In this document: positions 50,646 to 60,454 of the stretch, in pieces
Position numbering within the stretch: the first letter of the stretch is position 1
How the letters are laid out: each line of letters begins with the position of its first letter
Source: UBA1447 sp002329225
Lineage (GTDB): Bacteria > Bacillota > Clostridia > Oscillospirales > Acutalibacteraceae
Assembly (NCBI GenBank): GCA_050946835.1
Contig: JBMNVN010000002.1
Coordinates: forward strand, 1-64,000
Length of the DNA: 64,000 nucleotides
Direction of reading: 5' to 3'
Position numbers and translations under genes: made by a program
Notes under the pieces: generated by a model
Databases searched by the model: none
What the model was told of the DNA's origin: nothing
The model's input: only the letters and a program-made list of their open reading frames with translations

Positions 50646-53108
50646 TCAATAATCGTAGTTCGGGTAGAAAGGTTCTTTACGGACTTGATGATGCTCCCGA
50701 ACGGCTTCCTTAATGCTTTCGGGCATTTTTTCTTCAGTGACAAAGGCGGTCATATAACCGCCCGCATTCTCTATTCTGAACCGGATAAAGTAACCGCCGG
50801 TATTGCTGAAGTATGACAGATGTGCGTTGGATGCGATTTCGTCTACAAGAGCTTTATCGTTAATCTCGTATGCACCGCTGAAACTTCCGTAGCCGGAATC
50901 AATTTGACTCCATGCCGCAACAAAATGATGTGACGGATTATCATAGCTTTCATAAATACTGTCACTTGTTTTTACAGCGGAAATAATCCGGGCGGAAACA
51001 AAACTGCCGTCATCATCCGTATCAAACAGTGTCAAAAGATTTTCGGAACGTAAAAACTCCAAGGTGGCCTTCATGTCTCGGGTAATGGGGAAACCGTAGC
51101 AACCGTAGCCGAAGGGAACGCGTTCAAAAGCCATATCTTTAGCGTTTGCTTCTGCTCCCGTCTCCATCTCAGCTTCAGTATCAATTTCCGTTTCCGTCTC
51201 TGTCCGCATCTCTGTATCTGTACCGAACGCATCGAAAAACTGCCCTTTATGTTGAAACGAAATAACTCCTAAAGCTGGTTCTTCCGGGTGGTACCGCTGT
51301 TCTGCCGTTTGTTTTTGCAAATCTTCGGCCAACGCCGCAAGCAACTCAAGGCGTTTATCAAGGCTTAATTGAATCACGGTGTATTTGTTTAAATTGCTTG
51401 AATAAAATGTAATGTCCGTTTGCTCCGATTGAAAAAAGTCCTTTGCCGCCAATATAGCGTTTAAATCCTTATCCGAAAGCGGTTGCGTGAGAACCTGGCT
51501 GACAAGCTCTTTGTACCTGTCCGTTTCTTCCAGCGTCAGTAATTGAGTCATTGTAGATGATTTTAATACGGTATAAGCACGGGTCAATTCTCTCCCGTTT
51601 TTAAGTTTGTAACGGATTTTAAAATAACTTTCTACAGCCTGCTCTTCAGCGGGCAGGCCGCTGTTGCGGGCGGAAAGTTCAAGCCTGCCGTCATCGATTA
51701 TTTTTTTATGGAGAGCGGTGATCTTTTGTAAATCTCCATCGCTCTTAAAACCCTCAACAGGTCTGTTTATTCTGAAAGTGAAAATGTACTCGGTGTTCCC
51801 GAATTCTACGGACATCGGCTCAGCTATGTTCCAGCTGGTTAAAGGGGTAACTTCTACACTTTCTATCCTGTCGATTTCCGGTATCCTGTAGGAATAACCG
51901 AAGAGGCCGGTGGCAAAAATGAGTACAATCAAGAGGGAAAGGCCCAAGTGTATCGGAAGTTTTTTGAAACCCCGTAGCCACTCTTTGAAGTTCCTGATAA
52001 AGACAAAATCCGCCAAAGCGTAGATTACGGTGAAAATCGCAACACCTGCAACTATAGCTATTGCTAAATTGGGAATAGCATTCACACAGATGCTCACGGC
52101 AAAAAAGCCGAATACAAACACGGATATAAAATTAAGCCATTTGTTTGTACCGAAAAATCCGGCGATTTCCGCCTTCCTTCTTTTGTAAACCGAAAGACCG
52201 ACCCCGAACATTATGACCGCCGCTGCAAGCCAAATAATAACTCCGGACCATTGCGGCGCTGTCCACTCAAAGGGAAGGTCCTTACTTTCCCTTGAAAGAG
52301 CACCTGTCTTAGCCAAATCTTTAAAAAGAAAAAGGATGGGATTGAGAAAGCCGGCTTTTGTTAAAAGTGAATTGGTTCCGGTATCATAATAGTAAAAATA
52401 ATTGCCGAAAGGCGCCCCCCAAGTAAGTTTCTTCATAAGTTGCTCGATGCTGAAAATCAGCATGGTTGGAGAAAGCATCAGAATGCCGGAAAATGCTATT
52501 CCTTCCGCAATTGTTCCCACTCCGCTGATAACCGCCGCAGTCAGGCTGAAAGTGAAAAAAGAAAGTGAGCAGTAGCCGCCTATATAAAAAAGAATTGCGC
52601 TCCACAGCTCCTTTGAAGAACCGAAAACGGAAATGTTGATAAAAAGACAAATAAGAAATGGTATGGCAATAGAAACCGTCATCATCAACAGCCCGGAAAG
52701 GTATCTTGCAAAATACTGGTTTCCTCTCGTAATTCCCAAACTGTAATAAACATTTACGGTTTTTTTGCTGTTAATAAAGCGGAACATGAGTACCGCCAAT
52801 AAAATTGAAACTACGATTATCAAAAAATGAATGGCGACATTTGCGAATACCGCTTCAAAATCGTTGAATACTACATATTTGTATAAATCTGTTATTACGT
52901 TTTCCCGATTAGTTATTCCCGGCCCTGTTAAATCAGCTTCAACATAGCCGTAATAACCCATCTTAAATCTGGTAATAAACAGGAAGCAGGAAAGGGGAGC
53001 AATCCCAATCAAGGCAATCGTATTCAAAAGGGGCAGGATAAAGTTACCCTTTAGTGCGTTTAAAAAGGTAAAAGCAAAGGTACTAATCGAAGATTTTTGT
53101 GAGGTCAT
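50646..53108 (-). CDS. ABC-2-type transporter permease, large
   Basis: 820 residues. About nine transmembrane helices occupy the N-terminal half (residues 20-360), with another near 385-405. A large C-terminal extracytoplasmic region follows (~410-820). That region contains a stretch of Thr-Glu repeats (TETETEIDTEAEMETG, about 640-665). Its ATG lies inside the upstream ATPase gene (26-bp overlap), so the two are coupled. It resembles YtrC/D-type permeases. The exported substrate, perhaps an antibiotic or lipid-linked compound, is unknown. Confidence 0.8.
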   Translation of the reverse strand: MTSQKSSISTFAFTFLNALKGNFILPLLNTIALIGIAPLSCFLFITRFKMGYYGYVEADLTGPGITNRENVITDLYKYVVFNDFEAVFANVAIHFLIIVVSILLAVLMFRFINSKKTVNVYYSLGITRGNQYFARYLSGLLMMTVSIAIPFLICLFINISVFGSSKELWSAILFYIGGYCSLSFFTFSLTAAVISGVGTIAEGIAFSGILMLSPTMLIFSIEQLMKKLTWGAPFGNYFYYYDTGTNSLLTKAGFLNPILFLFKDLAKTGALSRESKDLPFEWTAPQWSGVIIWLAAAVIMFGVGLSVYKRRKAEIAGFFGTNKWLNFISVFVFGFFAVSICVNAIPNLAIAIVAGVAIFTVIYALADFVFIRNFKEWLRGFKKLPIHLGLSLLIVLIFATGLFGYSYRIPEIDRIESVEVTPLTSWNIAEPMSVEFGNTEYIFTFRINRPVEGFKSDGDLQKITALHKKIIDDGRLELSARNSGLPAEEQAVESYFKIRYKLKNGRELTRAYTVLKSSTMTQLLTLEETDRYKELVSQVLTQPLSDKDLNAILAAKDFFQSEQTDITFYSSNLNKYTVIQLSLDKRLELLAALAEDLQKQTAEQRYHPEEPALGVISFQHKGQFFDAFGTDTEMRTETETEIDTEAEMETGAEANAKDMAFERVPFGYGCYGFPITRDMKATLEFLRSENLLTLFDTDDDGSFVSARIISAVKTSDSIYESYDNPSHHFVAAWSQIDSGYGSFSGAYEINDKALVDEIASNAHLSYFSNTGGYFIRFRIENAGGYMTAFVTEEKMPESIKEAVREHHQVRKEPFYPNYDY

Positions 53109-53982
53109 AACCCGTACCCTCCATTTCTTCTAAAAATATTTCTTCAAGTGAAAGTGTAAAGACCTCAAAAAGTGCCGGATTCATGGCTCGAAGTTTGGCT
53201 TCAACCTCCCCGTTATCTCCTTCGGCGGTTAAAGTTATTATCCTTCCGTCTTTAGTAAAACTCTTCAAAGCGATGCCGTCAAAATCCGTTCTTTCCATGT
53301 CCTTTTCAAAGGCTAACCTGAATTTGCGTCTGCTGCCGCTTATTTCATCAACCGCCTTGTCCAGCACAATTTTTTGACCGTTTATTAAACCTATATGGTC
53401 GCAGATATCGCCAAGCTCATGCAGGTTGTGAGATGAAATTATAACAGTGCACTCTTTTTCAGACACGTATTCCAGCAACAGCTTTTTTGACATATTGCGT
53501 TTTGCCGGATCCAAACCGTCAAAAATTTCATCCAAAAGCAGAACTTCCGGGTGTGTGGCCATGCTCAGCACCAGTTCCGCCTGCCTTTGCATACCCTTTG
53601 AAAAACCGTTAAGCCGTTTTGTTTTATCAAGCCCGAACAGCTCTGTGAGTTTTTCAAAGGTATTTTCATTAAATTTAGGGTAGTAGCCCTTGTAAAAACG
53701 AGCCATCTTTGACATATTTGCATAGGGTTGAAAATACAGGTCGTCCGGCACATAAAACAGGCGCTGTTTCATTTTAGCGTTTTCGTAGACATTTTCTCCG
53801 TGGATTCTGACTTCGCCCTCTTCAGGTTTATAGACTCCGGCAGCAGTTTTGAGCAAAGTGGTTTTACCTGCACCGTTGTAGCCTACCAAACCGTAAACTG
53901 AGCCCTTCTTTACGGAAAAGCTGATTCCGCTCAATGCGGTAAAGTTGCCGAATTTTTTTGTTACATTGATTACCTCTACCAT
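53083..53982 (-). CDS. ABC transporter ATPase (YtrB-like)
   Basis: ATG 53982 with AAAGGAG upstream gives 299 residues. Walker A GYNGAGKTT, a variant signature NGFSKGMQRQ, Walker B VLLLDEIFDGLD and an SSHNLHEL switch. It pairs with the overlapping permease gene. No GntR regulator gene, usual in ytr operons, is adjacent. Confidence 0.88.
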   Translation of the reverse strand: MVEVINVTKKFGNFTALSGISFSVKKGSVYGLVGYNGAGKTTLLKTAAGVYKPEEGEVRIHGENVYENAKMKQRLFYVPDDLYFQPYANMSKMARFYKGYYPKFNENTFEKLTELFGLDKTKRLNGFSKGMQRQAELVLSMATHPEVLLLDEIFDGLDPAKRNMSKKLLLEYVSEKECTVIISSHNLHELGDICDHIGLINGQKIVLDKAVDEISGSRRKFRLAFEKDMERTDFDGIALKSFTKDGRIITLTAEGDNGEVEAKLRAMNPALFEVFTLSLEEIFLEEMEGTGYDLTKIFD

Positions 53983-54047
53983 CTTACCGCTCCTTTGTTT
54001 AAACATTTTGAATAACTTTTTTCTAAAAAGGCTGTGTGATGTTAAAA

Positions 54048-55136
54048 TTACTTGTTTGCCGGCGGCAGGCATTCTAAAACTCTGAGGGGGTCTGCCCCTT
54101 TACTGATTATCTCAAAAGGTTCCGCAGTTGCGGGAACAAACAGACAGTCTCCGGCCTTAACATCTTCACCGGCAATCCTGCCTTCGCCGGCAACTACCAC
54201 CAAGGCTGAAGGTTTATTTAAGCATCCGTGTGAAAAACTTTTTTTGACTGAATATTCATTGAGGGCAAAGCAGGGGGTGTGTTCATAACCGATTATTTGT
54301 CGGATATCGGCGCCGCTGCCCGTTGCAATTTCTTTAGGGGTTAATCTGAATGCGTCAAGAAGCGCTTTTTCGGAATAATTGATATAGTTGAAACAGTCAA
54401 ACATTCTTTCAAACCCCAGCCCTTGATGACACATAAAATCCGGTAACTTCTCACCGAGAGTATTACACTTTTCAAGGCTTATTGTGTAATCGGTGGGTTC
54501 CTGTATTTCAAGCAAAAAGCAGCCGGGGCCGATAGCGTGAGGAGTGCCTCCCGTAATTAAATATACTTCCCCCGGTTTTACGGGGATTTTGTGCATAAGA
54601 GCCTCCATCCCTTTAATATCCTGTGCATCGAACAGTTCTTTAAGCTGTTGAGGGCTTACATCTTGCTTAAAACCCAATAGGATATAGGGCTCTTCACCGT
54701 CAATTTCTCTGCCGCCCAGAATATACCATGCCTCGGTTTTTCCGTAATCGGAATTAAACAGCTCCCTTGCCGCTTTTTTATCCGGGTGAACCTGAACGGG
54801 CAGGCGTTCTGCGGAATCCAAAAATTTGGTAAGTACGCCAAAATGGATGCCGAAATCTTCTATATGCTCTTCCCCCAAAAAACTTTCGGGGCTTTCTTCA
54901 ATTAAGTCTTTTAGGTATGCTGTGGTTCCGCCGGGCAATTTTACTTTGCTGAGCCCCTCAAATTCATGTTGGTTTTCGTGGGGCGGGTTGTTGGCCAGCA
55001 CAACTGAAGCCAGCCAATCCTCGGGAAAATAACCGTCCTTGGGCGTGCTCCCTCTTAATTCGTCCAGCAATGCTCCGCCCAGGTAGATTCGATAAACCCT
55101 GTTTTCCGTCATTTTTAAAGGGAATAATGAACTCAT
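54048..55136 (-). CDS. manA: Mannose-6-phosphate isomerase, class I
   Basis: 362 residues from ATG 55136 with AGGAGGG upstream. Zinc-site segments LPVQVHPDKKAARELF and EAWYILGG, then VYLITGGTPHAIGPGCFLLEIQEPTD, match PMI type I. It interconverts mannose-6-P and fructose-6-P. It diverges from the DHDPS-family and alpha-mannosidase genes, giving a local mannose-use theme. Confidence 0.92.
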   Translation of the reverse strand: MSSLFPLKMTENRVYRIYLGGALLDELRGSTPKDGYFPEDWLASVVLANNPPHENQHEFEGLSKVKLPGGTTAYLKDLIEESPESFLGEEHIEDFGIHFGVLTKFLDSAERLPVQVHPDKKAARELFNSDYGKTEAWYILGGREIDGEEPYILLGFKQDVSPQQLKELFDAQDIKGMEALMHKIPVKPGEVYLITGGTPHAIGPGCFLLEIQEPTDYTISLEKCNTLGEKLPDFMCHQGLGFERMFDCFNYINYSEKALLDAFRLTPKEIATGSGADIRQIIGYEHTPCFALNEYSVKKSFSHGCLNKPSALVVVAGEGRIAGEDVKAGDCLFVPATAEPFEIISKGADPLRVLECLPPANK

Positions 55137-55366
55137 GAATAGAACCCTCCTGTCAAGAATCTTTGGTTCATAATATTCTAACCGTGACGGAAATGCAATA
55201 CTTCTTTATGAACCACTTGTAAACAATTTCAGCTTATTCTATAATACTTCCCGGTGCATTTTTTGTTCCGCTTCGTGATTATTGCAGGTATTATCATTGA
55301 CGGCGTTTTATTCCTTATAATAAAGGTTTTATGAGGGAAACTGAAAAATAAATATTTTGGGGGCAA

Positions 55367-56272
55367 ATGATGGCTGATAATTTGGGGAACACCAAGTACA
55401 ACGGCGTATGGTCCTTGCTTCTTACACCTTTTCATGAGGACAGATCAATTGATTTTAAAGTTCTTGAACAGTACACTCAATGGCAGGCGGCGCAAAAACC
55501 TCATCACCTTTTTGCCGTTTGCGGCTCGGCCGAAATGATAAGTTTAAACCTGGAGGAGCGTTTAAAAGTCGCCGCAACGGTTGTTAAAAATGCCGGAAAA
55601 ATTCCCGTCTGTGCCACTGCGAACCTTGAACCTTCATGGTTTGCTCAGGTTGATGAGGTTAAACGCATGGAGGCTGCCGGTGTTTCTACCCTCGTGTTTG
55701 TTACAAAGGGATATGGAGACGACCGGGATCGCATGTTTACATACCTTGCCGAGTTGGCCGGGCACACTACATTACCGATTATGCTTTACGAATGCCCCTC
55801 TTTTTCTCCCCATATGATGGATGCCCGAACTTACGGCAAACTGGTGGCTACCGGCCGTTTTGTGGCAATAAAGGATACCACCTGCACTATGCCTTTGATA
55901 AAGGAAAAAATTCAGGTGCAGGGTGATTCCAGCGTTTTGCAGGCAAATATTCCTTATTTGCTTGAGGCTTACAAATCCGGAGCACGGGGTGTTTGCGCCA
56001 CAACTACAACTTGCGGTACGGCACTTTTTGTCAAGATGTGGGATGAGTTCATTAAAGGCGACCTCGAAAAAGCGCGAGTTACCCATCAGCATATCTGTAT
56101 ACTTGATAACGCATTAGAGGGCGGATTCTCCGCTACTGCTAAATATCTTATCAACCTTCAAGGTATACCCATGAATTGGTACACTCGCGGAAATCAATCG
56201 CTTAATGCACAAAAACTGCATGCACTCGAAGTATGGTATGAATGGGCAAAAGAATATGGGATAATGAAATAG
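55367..56272 (+). CDS. DHDPS/N-acetylneuraminate lyase superfamily protein
   Basis: 301 residues (ATGATG start, 55367 or 55370). A TIM-barrel aldolase with the Schiff-base Lys in FVAIKDTT, a Tyr in IMLYECPS, and the early Gly-Ser pair (VCGSAEM) replacing the GTTGE motif. The lysine-pathway DapA is normally elsewhere; this divergent copy next to GH38 and manA probably cleaves a sugar acid. It is followed at ~100 bp by the mannosidase gene. Confidence 0.82.
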   Translation: MMADNLGNTKYNGVWSLLLTPFHEDRSIDFKVLEQYTQWQAAQKPHHLFAVCGSAEMISLNLEERLKVAATVVKNAGKIPVCATANLEPSWFAQVDEVKRMEAAGVSTLVFVTKGYGDDRDRMFTYLAELAGHTTLPIMLYECPSFSPHMMDARTYGKLVATGRFVAIKDTTCTMPLIKEKIQVQGDSSVLQANIPYLLEAYKSGARGVCATTTTCGTALFVKMWDEFIKGDLEKARVTHQHICILDNALEGGFSATAKYLINLQGIPMNWYTRGNQSLNAQKLHALEVWYEWAKEYGIMK

Positions 56273-56373
56273 CAGGATAGTTCCAAAGTAATAACTACTG
56301 CCGGTGTGCAGTGTGTTGCGCATCCGCAACGGGAAAAGACAAAGAATACATTTTTGAATAAAGGGAGGAAGAC

Positions 56374-58857
56374 ATGAAAAATAAGGTGTTTCTTATCGGC
56401 AGCGCCCACTTGGACCCCGTGTGGCTTTGGCGTAAAACTGAAGGCTTTGCGGAAATTAAGTCAACATTTCGTTCAGCCCTTGACAGAATGAATGAATTCC
56501 CCGGCTACGTGTTCACCGCATCTTCCGCTTCTTATTACAAATGGATTGAGCAAAGTGAACCGGAGATGTTCGAAGAAATAAAACGGCGGATAGAAGAAGG
56601 GCGCTGGATTTTGGCCGGCGGGCTTTGGGTTCAGCCGGACTGTAACATACCGTCAGGTGAGTCTTTTGCCCGTCATATGTTGTATTCGCAAAGGTATTAT
56701 CTTGAAAAGTTCGGCAGGATATGTGAATTCGGTTATAATGTCGATTCTTTCGGCCATAACGGAATGCTGCCTCAGCTGCTTAAACACGGCGGAATGAATG
56801 CTTATGTTTTTATGCGGCCGGACAAGGTGGAAAATTCCGCACTTCCGACAGGTCTTTTTATATGGCAATCTCCTGACGGCAGCCGGGCTTTAACTTTTAG
56901 GCTGACCATGAGTTACGGAGATGACGGTTTTTCAAAAGATAAGTATCCCGAATATGAGGAATTGAGTAAATATGAAGCCAAAGCCCTTGAAATGATGAAA
57001 AACGCCAATGAGCTTGACATGCCGCTTATGAGCTTTTACGGTGTCGGCAATCACGGAGGCGGGCCAACCGTGCGTCATCTTTCAGTTCTTGAAAGAGTTG
57101 TGGAAGAAAATGACGGCGCCGTTTGTTTTGCAGGTCCCTCGGCATATTTTGAGCATGTTAGGGAAAAGGCAGATGTTTCCGCACTTCCGGTTGTTACCGG
57201 CGACTTGCAGCATCATGCCAGCGGCTGTTATGCGGCTAACAGTACAATAAAGAGGAAAAATCGAAAAACGGAAAATCTGCTTATTTCAGCCGAAAAATAT
57301 GATTGGCTTTCAAATCGTCTGACAGGCTCAAAACTTAGGACAGCGGATTTTGCCTATGCCTGGGAAAAGGTGATGTTCAACCAATTCCATGACATCCTCA
57401 CAGGCTGTTCAATTCGCAGTGCTTATGAGGAAGCATATAACTCATACGGATTTGCCTGCGATACCGCTTGGGAGGCGGGTAATTTTGCCATGCAAAAAAT
57501 ATCATGGCGAGTTAATACCAAAAAGCTGTTTGAAAAACCGGGTAAAGAAGACGGTGAAAGACTGTTTGCAGAAAACGGTGAAGGGGAACCTTCCGTAGCT
57601 TTTAACCCTCATTCTTTCTCCATAAAAGCGCCGATATATATTCCCTACATTGCAAAAGAAGTATGTGATGCCGAAGGTAACTCTATTCCGTTTCAGATTG
57701 TCAGGGCGGAAAAGACAAACGGTCTTGACAAATATGAAACACTGATTATGGCGGATATTCCGGCTTTGGGTTGGTCAACTCATTATGTTTACCGCAAAAA
57801 CGGTGAGGCTGCAAAAACTTCTGCTTCCGTCAGCGCAGAGGATTGCCTCCTTGAAAATGACCTTGTTTGTATAAAGTTTGATAAACATACAGGGTGGATA
57901 AAGAGTTATTATGATAAGCAACGGCAAAAGGAACTGATTAAGCCTGATTTTGCAAAACCCGTTGTTATTCGTGACGACAAACCGGATACCTGGTCCCACG
58001 GAATTTTTGAGTTCAGAGAAGAAATCGGAACTTTTACCGACGCGGAACTTGAAGTCATTGAAGACGGTCCGATTCGTGCCGCAATCCGTGTAATATCAAA
58101 ATATAATAATTCAAAACTCATTCAGGATTTCTATTTGTATGAAGGTTCCAAAGAATTGGAAGTTAAATGTTTTTTGAACTTCGGTGAGGAGTTAAAGATT
58201 CTAAAATTATCTTTCCCCGTCGCCAAAAGTGACGGCAATGCAACATACTCAATGGCCTACGGCTTTATAACAAAACCGGCGGACGGTTTGGAAGAACATG
58301 CTCATGCCTGGGTTGATGTGTGTGATGAAAACGGGGAGGGGATTGCCCTTCTCAACGACAGTAAGTACAGCTTTCATGTTAAAGATAATAATTTACACAT
58401 GGCGGTTGCCAGGGGTTGCGGTTTTGCAGACCATTACGGTGTCAGGGATAACAGACTTCAGTTCCAGGACCAGGGCGAACAATTCTTCAACTATGTGATA
58501 ATGCCGCATGAGCTCAAGGATTATGCGCCAATTGTTAAGCGTGCTGCTATCCTCAATCAGCCGCCTGAGCTTATTCGCGAAACTCATCATGACGGCCCGC
58601 TGGATACCGTATTTGAAGGTATCCGCATTTCCGCTGAAAACTGTATTGCGGAGGTTATAAAGGGGGCTGAAGACGGGCAGGGAACAGTTGTCCGACTTTT
58701 TGAAACCGCCGGTAAGCGCACAAAGGCTACGATCGAACTGCCTTTGTTAAACACAACATTCAGCGCTGAATTTAATCCTCAAGAGATAAAGACTTTCTTA
58801 ATTCCCAATGACGGCGGAGATCCTGAGGAAGTCAACTTCTTAGAAATTAAACCGTAA
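56374..58857 (+). CDS. Alpha-mannosidase, glycoside hydrolase family 38
   Basis: 827 residues. The GH38 zinc-site motif is AHLDPVWLWR (His12, Asp14) and the nucleophile region is NVDSFGHN with Asp124 and His128. The middle three-helix domain (FNQFHDILTGCSIRSAYEEAY) and C-terminal beta domains are complete. No signal peptide, so it trims imported alpha-mannosides inside the cell, feeding ManA after phosphorylation. Confidence 0.93.
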   Translation: MKNKVFLIGSAHLDPVWLWRKTEGFAEIKSTFRSALDRMNEFPGYVFTASSASYYKWIEQSEPEMFEEIKRRIEEGRWILAGGLWVQPDCNIPSGESFARHMLYSQRYYLEKFGRICEFGYNVDSFGHNGMLPQLLKHGGMNAYVFMRPDKVENSALPTGLFIWQSPDGSRALTFRLTMSYGDDGFSKDKYPEYEELSKYEAKALEMMKNANELDMPLMSFYGVGNHGGGPTVRHLSVLERVVEENDGAVCFAGPSAYFEHVREKADVSALPVVTGDLQHHASGCYAANSTIKRKNRKTENLLISAEKYDWLSNRLTGSKLRTADFAYAWEKVMFNQFHDILTGCSIRSAYEEAYNSYGFACDTAWEAGNFAMQKISWRVNTKKLFEKPGKEDGERLFAENGEGEPSVAFNPHSFSIKAPIYIPYIAKEVCDAEGNSIPFQIVRAEKTNGLDKYETLIMADIPALGWSTHYVYRKNGEAAKTSASVSAEDCLLENDLVCIKFDKHTGWIKSYYDKQRQKELIKPDFAKPVVIRDDKPDTWSHGIFEFREEIGTFTDAELEVIEDGPIRAAIRVISKYNNSKLIQDFYLYEGSKELEVKCFLNFGEELKILKLSFPVAKSDGNATYSMAYGFITKPADGLEEHAHAWVDVCDENGEGIALLNDSKYSFHVKDNNLHMAVARGCGFADHYGVRDNRLQFQDQGEQFFNYVIMPHELKDYAPIVKRAAILNQPPELIRETHHDGPLDTVFEGIRISAENCIAEVIKGAEDGQGTVVRLFETAGKRTKATIELPLLNTTFSAEFNPQEIKTFLIPNDGGDPEEVNFLEIKP

Positions 58858-58894
58858 TATGTAAACCGAAACTCGAACCGGGGGGGATTCTCTT

Positions 58895-59962
58895 ATGGAA
58901 AAATCCGGCAAATCGCTTGCATTGGTGTCCGCACTACTCTGTACGGCAATTTTAATAACTCATACTTGCTGGCCGGTGCAGGCGCTTTCCGACAATGTAG
59001 TGATAAACGGAAAAAGTGATGCTCAACCTCAAAGTTTCACGGAGGACGGGCATAAGAGCGGCACGTTTTCCGTGGTGCCCGAGGTTCCCTGTTCCAAAGC
59101 ACTGGAAAAGCTTGAAGTCGATAAAGAAAATCGTAGACCCGATTGGGCACAGTCTTCAAACTTGTCCGGAAAAGGTACCGCTTCTATTAAAAAGACGGGT
59201 GAAAAAGAAGATGATGCGACAGGTAAACCGATTGAAGCAATAAAAGCGTTTATCGAGATTGCTAGATCCGGTATTAACAATCTAACTCCTTATCTGGTGG
59301 ATGTGGGCGACGGTATTCAGGAAATTTACTTTGATTATGAGGATGATGAAGGAAACAAACATACCTCTATGTCAGGTATTTATTATGACGAAGAGAAGCA
59401 ACTGCTTTACGGAAAAGATGACACCGGTATTTACGCCCTCGGCTTCGACTTTGATATCCGGCATCTTACTATTTATGCCGCACAAAACTGCTGGAACCGT
59501 AATATGGGCTTTATGGAGCTTTATGATTACCTTGCACCCCTCGTTAATTATGACTACCTTACCTTGCGTGTTAAATTTGAATATGCGAAAAAAGATTGGC
59601 TTATTCAGTTTTGGAAAGGCCGTTATATTATTACGATGGGTGCAGAGGTAGGTATTTATAACAAACCTCAAGATCGGCTTATAGACTTTTACGATTGTGC
59701 CGGTGATGAGGATATGATGCCCATGTCAATGCGGTTGAAGCTTGGGAATGCGGTTTTAATCGACAGAGAAATGCAGTTAAGTTGGTGGCAAACCGGATTT
59801 CGCCTCGGCCCGCTTTATCCTCCTTTTATGCTCACGCTTGAAAGTACCATCGTTTTCCCGAATGGCGAAATGCGCAAAGCCTTTACCGACTCGGTTGATA
59901 AGCTTGTAAATTCAGATACGACCTACACCGTGGACGGTAATACAGTCAGTCTGATTTGGTAA
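58895..59962 (+). CDS. Secreted DUF4474-domain protein
   Basis: 355 residues. The N-terminal signal or anchor helix is at ~8-30. After a Ser/Lys-rich linker (~35-115) comes a domain (~150-345) with YAAQNCWNRNMGFMELYD, WLIQFWKGRYIITMGAEVGIY and SWWQTGFRLG, matching the DUF4474 pattern. Function is unknown; the domain is extracellular. It has a GGGGGG ribosome site and follows the mannosidase by 37 bp. Confidence 0.75.
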   Translation: MEKSGKSLALVSALLCTAILITHTCWPVQALSDNVVINGKSDAQPQSFTEDGHKSGTFSVVPEVPCSKALEKLEVDKENRRPDWAQSSNLSGKGTASIKKTGEKEDDATGKPIEAIKAFIEIARSGINNLTPYLVDVGDGIQEIYFDYEDDEGNKHTSMSGIYYDEEKQLLYGKDDTGIYALGFDFDIRHLTIYAAQNCWNRNMGFMELYDYLAPLVNYDYLTLRVKFEYAKKDWLIQFWKGRYIITMGAEVGIYNKPQDRLIDFYDCAGDEDMMPMSMRLKLGNAVLIDREMQLSWWQTGFRLGPLYPPFMLTLESTIVFPNGEMRKAFTDSVDKLVNSDTTYTVDGNTVSLIW

Positions 59963-59970
59963 AAAAAGAA

Positions 59971-59995
59971 AAACGGCGGGATGTCCCCGCCGTTT
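59971..59995. terminator. Bidirectional terminator
   Basis: AAACGGCGGG/CCCGCCGTTT, with a T-run on the minus side. Confidence 0.83.
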
Positions 59996-60023
59996 CTTAA
60001 TTGGTAAGAGTGATATTTTACTG

Positions 60024-60449
60024 TTAAAACTGAGCTTTAAGGGCTTTCAAAAAATTGTCGTTTTGATTAGCCTTTCTCTTTTGCGGTCCCTTGATTCTGC
60101 CGCCTCCTCTGCGCACTTTTTGTGAAATATGCCGGCTCGTCAGTAGAGTGCCTATGTTTTTGTCGCTGTACACCATGCCGTCCTGGTTAAGGGCAACGGC
60201 CCCTCTTGCCAGGCACATGGCGGCAAGCCCGTAGTCTTGAGTAATAACAATATCTCCTTTTTGTACGGCATTAACCAGAGCAAAATCCACACTGTCTTTA
60301 CCTTGAGCAACGGTTACGGTCTTTGCACCTTCTTTTTCAAAAACATGGGCGGTGTCACAGAAAATGATGCACTCAATTCCCGCCTCTTTGGCGGCATTAA
60401 CGGCCTGTTCCACCACCGGGCAACCGTCCGCATCGATAAGTACCCTCAT
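60024..60449 (-). CDS. YaiI/YqxD family protein (DUF188)
   Basis: 141 residues. The typical N-terminus MRVLIDADGCPV and the VITQDYGLAAMCLARGA core match the DUF188 family, a PIN-like fold of unknown function and possibly a nuclease. It lies 5 bp downstream of the pyridoxamine kinase gene on the same strand. Confidence 0.9.
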   Translation of the reverse strand: MRVLIDADGCPVVEQAVNAAKEAGIECIIFCDTAHVFEKEGAKTVTVAQGKDSVDFALVNAVQKGDIVITQDYGLAAMCLARGAVALNQDGMVYSDKNIGTLLTSRHISQKVRRGGGRIKGPQKRKANQNDNFLKALKAQF

Positions 60450-60454
60450 TTTAT

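Noticed and set aside
55367..56272. DapA of lysine biosynthesis
   Set aside because: The usual GTTGE-type motif is changed to CGSAE and the neighbours are mannoside genes, so a sugar-acid lyase is more likely.
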